Positions 8,109 through 16,302 of a stretch of DNA of 64,000 nucleotides are shown here, piece after piece. Each line of letters starts with the position of its first letter. The first letter of the stretch is position 1. The position numbers and the translations under genes were made by a program. Origin of the DNA: Paenibacillus durus ATCC 35681 (lineage in GTDB: Bacteria > Bacillota > Bacilli > Paenibacillales > Paenibacillaceae); contig NZ_CP011114.1 of NCBI RefSeq assembly GCF_000993825.1, positions 2,542,001 to 2,606,000 on the forward strand, in the 5' to 3' direction. The notes beneath the pieces were generated by a model, which saw only the letters and a list, made by a program, of their open reading frames with translations, had not been told where the DNA came from and made no database searches.

Positions 8109-9692
8109 TTAATGGACGCCGGCGGCGGCGGCCACGTAATCGCCTTTGATATACCAGGTCTTCGTATCGGTGATCCGCACCTTGATAAAGCTGCCGATAA
8201 GCTCCTTCGGTCCTTCAAAATGAACCAGCTTGTTGCTGCGGGTCCGTCCGGACAGGACGGCGGCGTTATTTTTGCTCTCTCCTTCGACCAGCACCTCAAC
8301 CGTCTGTCCAAGCATCCGGTCATTGCCGATCCGGCTCTGATCGCTGATCAGCTCGTTCAAGCGCCGCAGCCGGTCGCTCTTGACCTCTGCCGGCACATTG
8401 TCCTCCATAGCGGCCGCCGGAGTTCCTTCACGAGGCGAATAAATGAACGTGTAGGCCATGTCGAAGCCAACCTCGCGCACGAGCGCCAGCGTTTCCTCGA
8501 ACTGCTCCTCCGTCTCGCCGGGGAAACCGACGATAATATCCGTGGTCAGCACAAGGTCCTTGACCGATGCTTTCAGCTTGCCGACGAGTTTCAGGAAGGT
8601 CTCCCGGCTGTACTTGCGGCTCATTTTCTTCAGAATGGCATTGCTGCCGGACTGAACGGGCAGATGGATGCTCTCCATCAGATTGCCGCCCTTCCCCAGC
8701 ACTTCCACAAGCTTATCGTCAAAATCGCGCGGGTGGGAAGTCATGAACCGGATACGCGGGATGTCGATCTTCCGCAGGTCATCCATCAAATCGCCAAACG
8801 TGTAATCGATATTGCCAAAATCCTTGCCGTAAGCGTTCACGTTCTGCCCGAGCAGCGTCACTTCCTTGAAGCCCTGGCGGGCCAGTTCGCGAAGCTCCGC
8901 AATCACGTCCTCGGGACGGCGGCTTCGTTCCTTGCCCCGGGTGTATGGGACGATGCAGTAGGTACAGAATTTGTCGCAGCCGTACATGATGTTGACCCAG
9001 GCGCGCATACCCTCCCTTTTTTTCGGCAGGTTCTCGATAATGTCGCCTTCCTTGGACCAGACCTCCACGACCAGTTCCTTGCTGAACATCGCTTCCTTAA
9101 TCAATGCAGGCAGGCGGTGGATATTATGCGTTCCGAATATCATATCAACAAATCCGTGCTTCGACATGATCCGGCTTACGACGCCCTCTTCCTGGGACAT
9201 GCAGCCGCAGACGCCGAGCAAGAGACCCGGTTTTTCCGTCTTCAGATGCTTGAGGTGGCCGAGCTCCCCGAATACCTTATCCTCGGCGTTCTCCCGGATG
9301 GCGCAAGTATTGAGCAGAATAATATCTGCCTGGGTCCGGTCCTCCGTGCTCCGGTAGCCCATCTGCTCCAGCAGACCTTTCATTGTCTCGGTATCATGCT
9401 CATTCATTTGGCAGCCGTAGGTCGTGATGGAATACAATTTGCCTTCGCCAAAAGCTTTCATGTCCTCGGGAATGGCAAAATCGTAGTGGACCTGAATGTC
9501 TTCCTTGCCGCGCCGCTTGCCTTCCTTATAGTCGGGCTGGCTGTTCACCTGAATCGTTCTTCCCTTGATGCGGTATGTGGTCTTGCCCTCTTCCTCGCTG
9601 ATTACCTTCGCTCCGCTAAAATCGAAGTATTTGGAGTAATCCTTGGCACCCTTGCCGGATTTTAAGTCCGGTGAGCTGTTCTCCTTGTTCAT
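8109..9692 (-). CDS. miaB: tRNA-2-methylthio-N6-dimethylallyladenosine synthase MiaB
   Basis: 527 residues, in the 500-530 aa range of Bacillales MiaB with its extra N-terminal tail. The UPF0004 domain begins at [11 protein letters not shown] with further cysteines in [11 protein letters not shown] and GVCGCM; the radical SAM motif is CDKFCTYC followed by [13 protein letters not shown]; a TRAM domain closes the protein. It adds methylthio to i6A37 of tRNAs using two Fe-S clusters. ATG start with AGAGG about 10 bases upstream. It forms an operon with ricA. Confidence 0.95.
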   Translation of the reverse strand: MNKENSSPDLKSGKGAKDYSKYFDFSGAKVISEEEGKTTYRIKGRTIQVNSQPDYKEGKRRGKEDIQVHYDFAIPEDMKAFGEGKLYSITTYGCQMNEHDTETMKGLLEQMGYRSTEDRTQADIILLNTCAIRENAEDKVFGELGHLKHLKTEKPGLLLGVCGCMSQEEGVVSRIMSKHGFVDMIFGTHNIHRLPALIKEAMFSKELVVEVWSKEGDIIENLPKKREGMRAWVNIMYGCDKFCTYCIVPYTRGKERSRRPEDVIAELRELARQGFKEVTLLGQNVNAYGKDFGNIDYTFGDLMDDLRKIDIPRIRFMTSHPRDFDDKLVEVLGKGGNLMESIHLPVQSGSNAILKKMSRKYSRETFLKLVGKLKASVKDLVLTTDIIVGFPGETEEQFEETLALVREVGFDMAYTFIYSPREGTPAAAMEDNVPAEVKSDRLRRLNELISDQSRIGNDRMLGQTVEVLVEGESKNNAAVLSGRTRSNKLVHFEGPKELIGSFIKVRITDTKTWYIKGDYVAAAAGVH

Positions 9693-9747
9693 GCTGTCAC
9701 ATCCTCTATTCGAAAACGATGAATTTTGGTTTCGCTTGCAGTTAAAA

Positions 9748-9756
9748 ATTATAACA
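9748..9756 (-). promoter_or_regulatory. Extended -10 promoter of miaB
   Basis: Minus-strand TGTTATAAT, a perfect extended -10 element, about 56 bases before the miaB ATG. No good -35 is seen, which an extended -10 promoter can tolerate. Confidence 0.55.
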
Positions 9757-9821
9757 TAGTGCCATGGAATATATCCATATGCTCAAATTTTAGGTGTTCT
9801 GCGAGGGCGGGGGCCATCGGA

Positions 9822-10295
9822 TTATTTAACCAGCTCCGTAAACGTCGCGGATACCGCTTCGGCCAGCCTGCCGGGAGGGAGTTCCATCTGCATGCCTATT
9901 TTGCCGGCGCTCACCGCTATTTTTTCCAGCATTTCGGCGCTTTGGTCGATGAATGTGGGGTAATGTTTTTTCATACCGACCGGTGAGCACCCGCCCCGGA
10001 TATATCCGGTCCATTGTTGCAGATCCTTCACGGGCAGCATTTCAATCTTCTTCACTCCAGCGGCCTTGGCCGCTTTTTTCAGATCAAGCTCTTCCGCAAC
10101 CGGGATGACAAAGACATACAGATTGCTGCCGCTGTGCGAGACCAGTGTCTTAAACACGCTCTCCGGCGGTCTTCCGACCTTCTCCGCAACGGCCGTTCCG
10201 TGAATTTGGCCATCCTCATTGTCATAGGAAAGGATTTCATAGGGTATTTTATGGGCATCCAAGATCCTCAGTGCATTCGTTTTGCCAACCTGCAT
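9822..10295 (-). CDS. ybaK: YbaK-type Cys-tRNA(Pro)/aminoacyl-tRNA deacylase
   Basis: 157 residues, normal for YbaK/EbsC proteins. Recognisable segments are TNALRILDAHKIPYE at the start, HGTAVAEKVGRPPESVFKTL with the conserved lysine, and GGCSPVGMKK near residue 100. These enzymes hydrolyse mischarged Cys-tRNA(Pro) in trans. ATG at 10295 with GGAGGT about 12 bases upstream, slightly far; another ATG nearer the site is out of frame. Monocistronic: it is divergent from the phospholipase-like gene. Confidence 0.9.
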   Translation of the reverse strand: MQVGKTNALRILDAHKIPYEILSYDNEDGQIHGTAVAEKVGRPPESVFKTLVSHSGSNLYVFVIPVAEELDLKKAAKAAGVKKIEMLPVKDLQQWTGYIRGGCSPVGMKKHYPTFIDQSAEMLEKIAVSAGKIGMQMELPPGRLAEAVSATFTELVK

Positions 10296-10494
10296 AGCTG
10301 CTCATTGACCTCCGTTCGCTAAATCTCATATTTTTATTATACTTTTTAGCATAGGGAATTCCCAGACCTACGGGGAGCGGCTCAGACTTCGGCAAAATTG
10401 ACATTCGCACTGATTTATAAGGCAGCTTATTAACACGTGTCTAATGATCCGGATATATACTAATGTCAGAAAGCAGTTGAAAGGAGCGAGACCC

Positions 10495-11475
10495 TTGCCT
10501 AACCTTTGGATGCATATCGAATACGGACGGCAGCTCAAAAATGATTTGCAATCATTCTTCCCCTTCGGGGGCGGTTCTTCCGAGCATGCTCTCCTCTACC
10601 AACTGGGCTGCCAGGGTCCGGATTTACTGTACTACCACAGCTTTCTTCCCTGGAGCCGTGATATTGGCGCGGCCCGGCTCAGTGACCTGCTGCACAGCCA
10701 GAGCTGCGGCGGAGTGTTGATGGCGTTCTGGAATAAGATTCTCCGGCTTCCGCTTCAGGAACGGGGACCGGCGGCGGCTTATTTTACGGGCTTCCTGACT
10801 CATCATCTGCTGGACCGGGGCCTCCATCCTTATATTAATTGGAAATCAGGTTACAAGCACAGGGATCATCAACGGTTCGAGGTGGCTCTGGATACGGTGT
10901 TCATCAAACATCTGAACGGCCGGAACACATGGAAAATCCCCGGATGGAAAGAGATCGATGCCGGACCGGCTCTCCCCGCCAGCATTGTAGATATTTTGCA
11001 TGAAACGGCTTGTACATTTTATCCTGAAGCGGCGAATTTCCCGAAATCAGGCTGGCAGCAGGCGTACCGTGATATGGTCAAAGCCCAAAAACTCCTCTAC
11101 GACCCGCATGGTTGGAAGAAAAAATTGATCTACGGGCCAAACTCCGCTCTGTTCTACCGCAAGCTAACGGCAGCCGAGGAAAAGTTGGATTTCCTGAATG
11201 AGCGAAATGCCCCATGGAGGCACTCAGCGCTGTATTCGGAGGTCAGAACGGACAGTGTACCGCAGCTGTGGGAGCAGGCGCTGGTGGAGGGACGAACGGT
11301 AATAAAGGCCTTGGCAGCCTGGATGCTGGCGGATTCCCGCAAAGAAGCGGAAGTCATGCGCGAACGGTTCCGGCTTACTCTCGGTGACCGGTCCTACGAC
11401 ACGGGAAAGGATTGCGGTTCCAATCTGGTCAACCAGTATGCTGAACCGATCTGGGAAACAGCCGCCGTTAACTGA
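10495..11475 (+). CDS. Zinc-dependent phospholipase C family protein
   Basis: The only plus-strand gene. 326 residues from TTG at 10495, with AAGGAG 8 bases upstream; an ATG at 10444 would add 17 residues but has no ribosome site. Histidine-rich segments WMHIEYGRQL, GCQGPDLLYYHSFLPW, FLTHHLLDRGLHPYINW and HRDHQRFEVALD fit the metal sites of the zinc-dependent phospholipase C fold. No signal peptide is visible, unlike secreted phospholipases, so a cytoplasmic lipid or phosphodiester role is possible. The substrate is unknown. Confidence 0.75.
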   Translation: MPNLWMHIEYGRQLKNDLQSFFPFGGGSSEHALLYQLGCQGPDLLYYHSFLPWSRDIGAARLSDLLHSQSCGGVLMAFWNKILRLPLQERGPAAAYFTGFLTHHLLDRGLHPYINWKSGYKHRDHQRFEVALDTVFIKHLNGRNTWKIPGWKEIDAGPALPASIVDILHETACTFYPEAANFPKSGWQQAYRDMVKAQKLLYDPHGWKKKLIYGPNSALFYRKLTAAEEKLDFLNERNAPWRHSALYSEVRTDSVPQLWEQALVEGRTVIKALAAWMLADSRKEAEVMRERFRLTLGDRSYDTGKDCGSNLVNQYAEPIWETAAVN

Positions 11476-11501
11476 TAGGGGATAATATACAAAATATAGG
11501 C

Positions 11502-11546
11502 AAACAGCGAAGCTGCGGTCCTGTGAGGACGAGCTTCGCTGTTTTT
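11502..11546 (+). terminator. Bidirectional terminator between the phospholipase-like gene and UMF1 gene
   Basis: 13-base arms AAACAGCGAAGCT / AGCTTCGCTGTTT around a 17-base spacer, followed by TTTTT on the plus strand. It serves the convergent genes on both sides. Confidence 0.85.
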
Positions 11547-11586
11547 ACTAGTAGAGAGTCTATTTGTACACATCGTTCGGCTAGGG

Positions 11587-12906
11587 TTAAGTAACAAGGC
11601 GTTCCGTTTCAGTGGAAAGCGGCTCTCCGTTGTCTGTAAATCTGCCCTGCAGGCTGTCGTTCTTCCCGCGCTCCACATCCACCTTCAACAACATCGCTAT
11701 GCCCAGTCCGAAGAACAGCAGCAGAGAGAGTATCCCCATCCGGGAGCTGCCGGTAAGCTGGCCGACCAGACCGAAGAAGAAGGGCCCGAAAATCGAAGAA
11801 AATTTGCTCGTAATGTTGACAAAGCCGAACAGCTCGCCTGTACGCCCCATGGGCATCAAATCGCTCAGCAATGATCGCGAAATGGATTGGCTTCCGCCTT
11901 GGACAAGGCCGACCATGACTGCAAGCAAATAAAAATGCAAAGCTTGGGTCATCCAGTAGCCAAGGGCCACAATGAGCACATACATGAACAACGAAGCCAA
12001 CAGCGTACGTTTCGGGCCGAACCGTACCGCCGCTTTTCCGAGCAGAAGGGTGCTGGGGAAGCCGACAAACTGTGTAATGAGAAGGGCCAGTATGAGATGG
12101 CTCGTCCCGATGCCAATCGTCGTTCCATAGATGGTCGCCATCAATATGATGGTATTGATCCCGTCATTGTAGAACCAAAAGGCTGCAATCAGCTTAAATA
12201 GCTGAGGGTAGCGCCGGATATCCCGGTAAGCCCCCGTAATGCGCTTAAAGCCGGAGCGGACATATCCGCCCGCGGTTAGCCCCGAAGTCTGGCGCTCCAA
12301 ATTCGGCACCCGGCGCATGACCGGCAGCGCAAACAGCAGCCACCACACCCCCACAGTGACAAAAGACCAGCGCGTACCCGCCAGCCCGTCGCTTATTCCG
12401 AACAGCGAAGGCTTCTGAATCATAAGCAAATTCAGCGCAAGCAGAATGCCGCCGCCCACATAACCGGCTGCATATCCTTTGGACGAGATTTCGTCCCTTC
12501 GTCCGGGGGGAACGAGATCGGGCAGCATGGAGTCGTAAAAAGCATTGCCCCCTGAAAATCCGAGCGTTGACAATACAAGGAAAGCCGAAGCCATCAGCCA
12601 ATCTCCTCTTTCCACCAAAGCGAAGCAAGAAGTTGACACGATGCCAAGCAGTGTAAAGTATGTTAAGAAGGTTGTCTTCCGGCCTGAAAGATCCGAAATT
12701 GCGCCAAGCAGCGGCGACAATATGGCAACCAGCGCCATTCCGATGGCATGAGTATACGCCAAATAGGACGCCGCCGTTGTCTTATCCAATCCGTCAGCCG
12801 CAACCGAACTGTAAAATACAGGCAGAACAGCCGCCAACACTGTTGTCGCATAAGCGGAATTGGCCCAGTCATACATAATCCACGCCCGAACAGCAGATTT
12901 ATTCAC
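11587..12906 (-). CDS. UMF1-family MFS transporter
   Basis: 439 residues from GTG at 12906 (AAAGGTGA 6 bases upstream; the longer TTG start is unlikely). The start WIMYDWANSAYATTV and the loop LSPLLGAISDLSGRK are hallmarks of the UMF1 (Atg22-like) branch of the major facilitator superfamily. Many hydrophobic segments, consistent with about 12 membrane helices. The transported compound is not known for most bacterial members. Single-gene unit, flanked by terminators on both sides. Confidence 0.88.
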   Translation of the reverse strand: MNKSAVRAWIMYDWANSAYATTVLAAVLPVFYSSVAADGLDKTTAASYLAYTHAIGMALVAILSPLLGAISDLSGRKTTFLTYFTLLGIVSTSCFALVERGDWLMASAFLVLSTLGFSGGNAFYDSMLPDLVPPGRRDEISSKGYAAGYVGGGILLALNLLMIQKPSLFGISDGLAGTRWSFVTVGVWWLLFALPVMRRVPNLERQTSGLTAGGYVRSGFKRITGAYRDIRRYPQLFKLIAAFWFYNDGINTIILMATIYGTTIGIGTSHLILALLITQFVGFPSTLLLGKAAVRFGPKRTLLASLFMYVLIVALGYWMTQALHFYLLAVMVGLVQGGSQSISRSLLSDLMPMGRTGELFGFVNITSKFSSIFGPFFFGLVGQLTGSSRMGILSLLLFFGLGIAMLLKVDVERGKNDSLQGRFTDNGEPLSTETERLVT

Positions 12907-13030
12907 GTCTTCACCTTTCCTCTCCAAAGCCCCCTGCCCTGTCAATCAAGCGGCTAGGAGCCGGCATCTTTGCTTCTATTATACCGAATATTTGGAGAAG
13001 GAATGTTCAGTAAATGTTCACGGAGTATAA

Positions 13031-13072
13031 AATGATAAAAAGCGGAGGATTCCTCCCCCGCTTTTTATCATT
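13031..13072 (-). terminator. Terminator after the pduL-like gene
   Basis: Near-perfect 15-base arms (AATGATAAAAAGCGG / CCGCTTTTTATCATT) with a GC-rich apex, 34 bases past the pduL stop. T-rich on both strands. Confidence 0.85.
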
Positions 13073-13105
13073 CATTATATGGATAATAGCCTGCTCAGGC
13101 TTAGC

Positions 13106-13678
13106 TTAGTCAACGATTTCAGCCGTGTCGCCGTTGCTTGCTCCTGCAGCGTTCGCTTCGTCCGTATCGATATGCATATCGAGCGCAAAATTTTCAGACA
13201 CGCGGGCAATGACGTTCTCCAGAACGAGGCCGCGTTCTCCGCCAAGGCGGACTTTGAGCAGCTGCTTGTCGGCAATGCCCCATTTCGCGGCATCGGAGGT
13301 ATGGAAATGAATGTGACGGGCCGCCACAATAACACCCTTCTCCAGTACAACTTCGCCTGCCGGTCCTTTCAGCGTAAGGCCAGGCGTTCCTTCAATGCTG
13401 CCGGATTCGCGTACAGGCGCCTTTACGCCAATTGCGAAAGCATCCGTACGGGAAATTTCAACCTGCGAGGCCGGACGTACCGGTCCCAAAATTCTGACTT
13501 TATCGAATTTGCCTTTGCTGCCGATTACCGCAACGGTTTCGTTCGCAGCGAATTGTCCAGGTTGGGAGAGCGGTTTGAATTCAGTCAGCTGGTAGCCGGG
13601 TCCGAACAGCGCCTCCACATGTTCTTGCGTTAGGTGAATATGTCTAGCCGACACACCTACAGGTACTGTCTTACTCAT
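13106..13678 (-). CDS. pduL: PduL-type phosphate propanoyltransferase
   Basis: 190 residues from ATG at 13678, with AAGGAGTG about 10 bases upstream; a GTG 12 bases earlier would overlap that site. The two zinc-site motifs of PduL are present: SARHIHL near the start and AARHIHFHT near residue 125. PduL converts acyl-CoA and phosphate to acyl phosphate, independently of the Pta/EutD fold. No microcompartment shell, aldehyde dehydrogenase or diol dehydratase gene lies nearby, and no encapsulation peptide precedes the catalytic core, so it is likely a cytosolic phosphotransacylase in general acetate/propionate metabolism. Confidence 0.9.
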   Translation of the reverse strand: MSKTVPVGVSARHIHLTQEHVEALFGPGYQLTEFKPLSQPGQFAANETVAVIGSKGKFDKVRILGPVRPASQVEISRTDAFAIGVKAPVRESGSIEGTPGLTLKGPAGEVVLEKGVIVAARHIHFHTSDAAKWGIADKQLLKVRLGGERGLVLENVIARVSENFALDMHIDTDEANAAGASNGDTAEIVD

Positions 13679-13755
13679 TACTTCAGTCACTCCTTGTAGT
13701 TTTCTCTATTATCTGTACAAGCCAAGGAACATTATACAACTATTTAACCAAAAAT

Positions 13756-13789
13756 AAAAAGGAACCTGCTCATCTTCAGGCTCCTTTTT
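13756..13789 (-). terminator. Terminator after the dipeptidase gene
   Basis: AAAAAGGAACCTG / CAGGCTCCTTTTT hairpin with an 8-base loop, 48 bases past the dipeptidase stop. Confidence 0.8.
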
Positions 13790-13836
13790 GGGAATCGTTC
13801 GCATTTTCGTCAATTCATTTTGAGACGGATGTCTCC

Positions 13837-14835
13837 TTATTCAGCCTTCGGCGCAGAGGGCAGGTTGCTCGCCAGATAACTTACGGCATTCCCGTATAGC
13901 CATCCCTTAACCGATTCTTCGGAGTAATGACGCAGCAGCAGCTCCGCTAGAGCCGGATAGCGGCCCGGATGCTCCAAACCTTTAATCCAGGAGTCGATGC
14001 CGTCAAAATCGGAGCCGAACATCAGATGCTTTTCTCCTCCAAGAGTACAAATATGCTCGATATGTCTTAGCAGATCATCCGGCACAGCCTCCCCGCTATC
14101 CGTCACGAACCACGGCACAAAAGTAAGCCCCATACGCCCTTCCACGCTGATAACTGCCCTAATCTGCTCATCGGTTAAATTGCGCGGATGGGCGCAGATC
14201 GCCTTTGCATTAGAGTGGGACGCAATAAATGGCCGTTGAGAAAGCTCCGCCAGCTCCCAGAATCCGGCCTCCGACAGATGCGAGACGTCTAGCAGCATGC
14301 CACTTCCGTTGCACCACTCGACAAGCTCCCGGCCTTTTTCCGTAAAACCTCCGTTTCGCTTCTCAAGCACACCATCCGCCGCCCAGTTGGCGTAATTCCA
14401 AGTTAGTCCCAAAAAGCGTACGCCAAGCTCAAAGATCAGCTCCGCATAGAACAGATTTCCCTCCAAGCCGTCAGCTCCTTCAAGCGACAACATTCCCCAA
14501 CAGGGACCTCCCCCCAAAGGATCAGCTAAACCGGCAGCCTCCTCCTTCCAGTGCAGCGGCCGAAGCCCTCCCCTGTCCACCACTTTGCTCCGGTAAAGTT
14601 CAATTTGCTTCAGCACATGCTCAAACCGGGGTTTCCCCCACTTCTGTGACAAATAAATGGCAAAGCACTGCATCCGCAAACCGCCGACCCGCAGTCTCTC
14701 TCCGGTCACATCCAGCCGTCCATCAGCCATAAAATCAATGGAGGGATTCTCCAGCATCTTGCTCAGCGCATCACAATGAAAATCCACTACCGGGAAATGA
14801 ACTTTTCCCTGTCCCTGCGGTTCTACTGGATTCAT
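13837..14835 (-). CDS. Membrane-dipeptidase-type (M19) zinc dipeptidase
   Basis: 332 residues from ATG at 14835, 8 bases after AAAGGAGG. The M19 metal ligands can be followed: DFHCD near the N-terminus, the bridging glutamate in MLSLEGADGLEG, DVSHLSE and SHSNAKAI histidines, and FGSDFDGID. These enzymes cleave dipeptides, including D-amino-acid-containing ones. No signal peptide, so it is cytoplasmic. It sits downstream of spoVS behind a terminator and may be read through from it; a cell-wall dipeptide recycling role during sporulation is possible but unproven. Confidence 0.9.
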   Translation of the reverse strand: MNPVEPQGQGKVHFPVVDFHCDALSKMLENPSIDFMADGRLDVTGERLRVGGLRMQCFAIYLSQKWGKPRFEHVLKQIELYRSKVVDRGGLRPLHWKEEAAGLADPLGGGPCWGMLSLEGADGLEGNLFYAELIFELGVRFLGLTWNYANWAADGVLEKRNGGFTEKGRELVEWCNGSGMLLDVSHLSEAGFWELAELSQRPFIASHSNAKAICAHPRNLTDEQIRAVISVEGRMGLTFVPWFVTDSGEAVPDDLLRHIEHICTLGGEKHLMFGSDFDGIDSWIKGLEHPGRYPALAELLLRHYSEESVKGWLYGNAVSYLASNLPSAPKAE

Positions 14836-14863
14836 CGGTCTGTCCTCCTTTTTTACCCAAAGC

Positions 14864-14892
14864 AAAAAACCTGTTTACTGGCGTAAACAGGC
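14864..14892 (-). terminator. Terminator of spoVS
   Basis: Perfect CCTGTTTAC / GTAAACAGG hairpin with a 4-base loop followed by TTTTTT on the minus strand, 20 bases past the spoVS stop. Confidence 0.9.
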
Positions 14893-14912
14893 AACATTTG
14901 TGCTTCTATTTA

Positions 14913-15173
14913 TTATCTGGGCTCAACAATTAATTTAATGGCAGTGCGGTCTTCCCCATCAATGACAATATCGGTAAAGGCTGGGATGCAAATCAGGTCG
15001 ACGCCGCTGGGAGCGACAAATCCCCGGGCAATAGCAACAGCTTTAATCGCTTGATTCAGAGCTCCTGCTCCAATGGCCTGAAGTTCGGCCGCCCCACGTT
15101 CGCGAAGAACACCTGCTAATGCGCCGGCAACGGAATTCGGATTGGATTTAGCTGATACTTTTAATACATCCAT
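14913..15173 (-). CDS. spoVS: Stage V sporulation protein S
   Basis: 86 residues, the exact length of SpoVS, with the conserved core KVSAKSNPNSVAGALAGVLRE and the Alba-like alpha/beta pattern. In B. subtilis spoVS is transcribed early in sporulation and its loss blocks coat assembly and engulfed-cell progression. ATG at 15173 with GGGAGGT 9 bases upstream. A good sigma-H promoter lies 54 bases upstream. Its place after ymdB and rny is conserved in Bacilli. Confidence 0.97.
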   Translation of the reverse strand: MDVLKVSAKSNPNSVAGALAGVLRERGAAELQAIGAGALNQAIKAVAIARGFVAPSGVDLICIPAFTDIVIDGEDRTAIKLIVEPR

Positions 15174-15226
15174 AGTAAGTACCTCCCCTGGGATAAATAA
15201 TGGTGTTCTTCCACTACTTTGATGTT

Positions 15227-15253
15227 ATTCGCGTGCAAAAGAAAAATTCCTTC
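15227..15253 (-). promoter_or_regulatory. Candidate sigma-H promoter of spoVS
   Basis: Minus strand: AAGGAATTT (-35, consensus RWAGGAWWT) at 15244-15252, a 13-base spacer, then CGAAT (-10, consensus RGAAT) at 15227-15231. This fits the known sigma-H control of spoVS. Confidence 0.7.
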
Positions 15254-15374
15254 TTTTTGCGAACCCCTTTGCAGAAATTGGTACAAAAGATGCTGTTAAG
15301 CGATATAAAAAAGATCACACTTTTTCCCTAGCCGAAAAAACCTGTCCGAAATACCTACATTCCATCCTTTCGTC

Positions 15375-16169
15375 CTAATCCATTACCCACTCGTCTTCGC
15401 GCATTCGAATCTTTTCCAGACGCTTCGCTTTGCCGGAGTCCTCGTCCAGCTCCACAAACAATCCGTGAAGCATCCATTTTCCCTCATCCACCACAAAACG
15501 GGACGGAAGCTGGGTTGTGAATTTATAGAGTACCGCATCTTTTTCCATACCCAAAATTCCTTCTCTTGAACCAACCATGCCCGCATCGGTCAAATAAGCC
15601 GTCCCTCCAGGCAAAATAATGTCATCATTGCTCTGAACATGGGTATGAGTACCTACGACAATAGATGCACGTCCATCCATGAACCAGCCCATTGCTATTT
15701 TCTCGGATGTGGCTTCCGCGTGAAAATCGACCAAAATGCACTTGTGCTGTCTCCGCAGTTCTTCCACAATTTCTTCACCGATCCGGAAAGGACAATCGAT
15801 TGCCGGCAAAAAGGTACGCCCCTGCAAATTGACGATTGCCAGCTGCTTACCGTTTCCTTTGACCACTGTATAACCTAGGCCGGGTGTACCCGGAGGAAAA
15901 TTGGCCGGACGCACCATACGCGGCTCATCATCGATAAATTCAAAGATGTTCTTGTTATCCCATGTGTGATTGCCCATCGTGATCCCATGAACGCCCCAAT
16001 TGAAAAATTCATTCGCAATGGCTGATGTGATACCTCTTCCGGCTGCGGCATTTTCGCCATTGACGATAATAATATGCGGCTGGTATTTGCTCTTCAGGGA
16101 AGGAAGCATTTCCCGCAGCGCTTTGCGACCGGTATTGCCTACAATGTCGCCGATAAATAAAACTTTAAT
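15375..16169 (-). CDS. ymdB: YmdB metallophosphoesterase (2',3'-cAMP phosphodiesterase), apparent ATT start
   Basis: 264 residues if initiated at ATT 16169, exactly the length of B. subtilis YmdB. The reading frame upstream of the first ATG (16109) encodes the family N-terminus KVLFIGDIVG with metal ligand D8. With this start the other ligands fall at the B. subtilis positions: E39, N40, N67, H150, H175, H177. An in-frame TAG lies five codons before the ATT, and GGAGGAG is 6 bases before it, so no ATG, GTG or TTG is available. Starting at the ATG would remove D8 and the first strand. YmdB controls biofilm versus motility and affects RNA decay with RNase Y, encoded just upstream. Confidence 0.93.
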   Translation of the reverse strand: MKVLFIGDIVGNTGRKALREMLPSLKSKYQPHIIIVNGENAAAGRGITSAIANEFFNWGVHGITMGNHTWDNKNIFEFIDDEPRMVRPANFPPGTPGLGYTVVKGNGKQLAIVNLQGRTFLPAIDCPFRIGEEIVEELRRQHKCILVDFHAEATSEKIAMGWFMDGRASIVVGTHTHVQSNDDIILPGGTAYLTDAGMVGSREGILGMEKDAVLYKFTTQLPSRFVVDEGKWMLHGLFVELDEDSGKAKRLEKIRMREDEWVMD

Positions 16170-16265
16170 GTCGATCTCCTCCTACTGTAAAAAACACCGG
16201 TTTCTCGCAGAAATATAAGACAAAATGATAAGCGCTCAGCTTACAAATTCTTATATTTTAAAGAA

Positions 16266-16290
16266 AAGTGGCGCCTTAAAGGCGCCACTT
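16266..16290 (-). terminator. Terminator after rny
   Basis: AAGTGGCGCCTT / AAGGCGCCACTT hairpin, 12 bases past the rny stop, followed on the minus strand by a moderate CTTTTCTTT run. Some read-through to ymdB is likely. Confidence 0.7.
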
Positions 16291-16302
16291 CTCTGATTAT
16301 GC

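Noticed and set aside
7596..9665. 689-aa open frame on the plus strand
   Set aside because: Lies fully antisense to ricA and miaB; composition is a codon-bias mirror with no family resemblance.
10380..10440. Sigma-A promoter TTGACA for the phospholipase-like gene
   Set aside because: TTGACA at 10398 is good, but no -10 box occurs at 16-18 bases.
16109..16111. ATG at 16109 as the ymdB start
   Set aside because: It would delete the first strand and metal ligand D8 that are encoded in frame just upstream.
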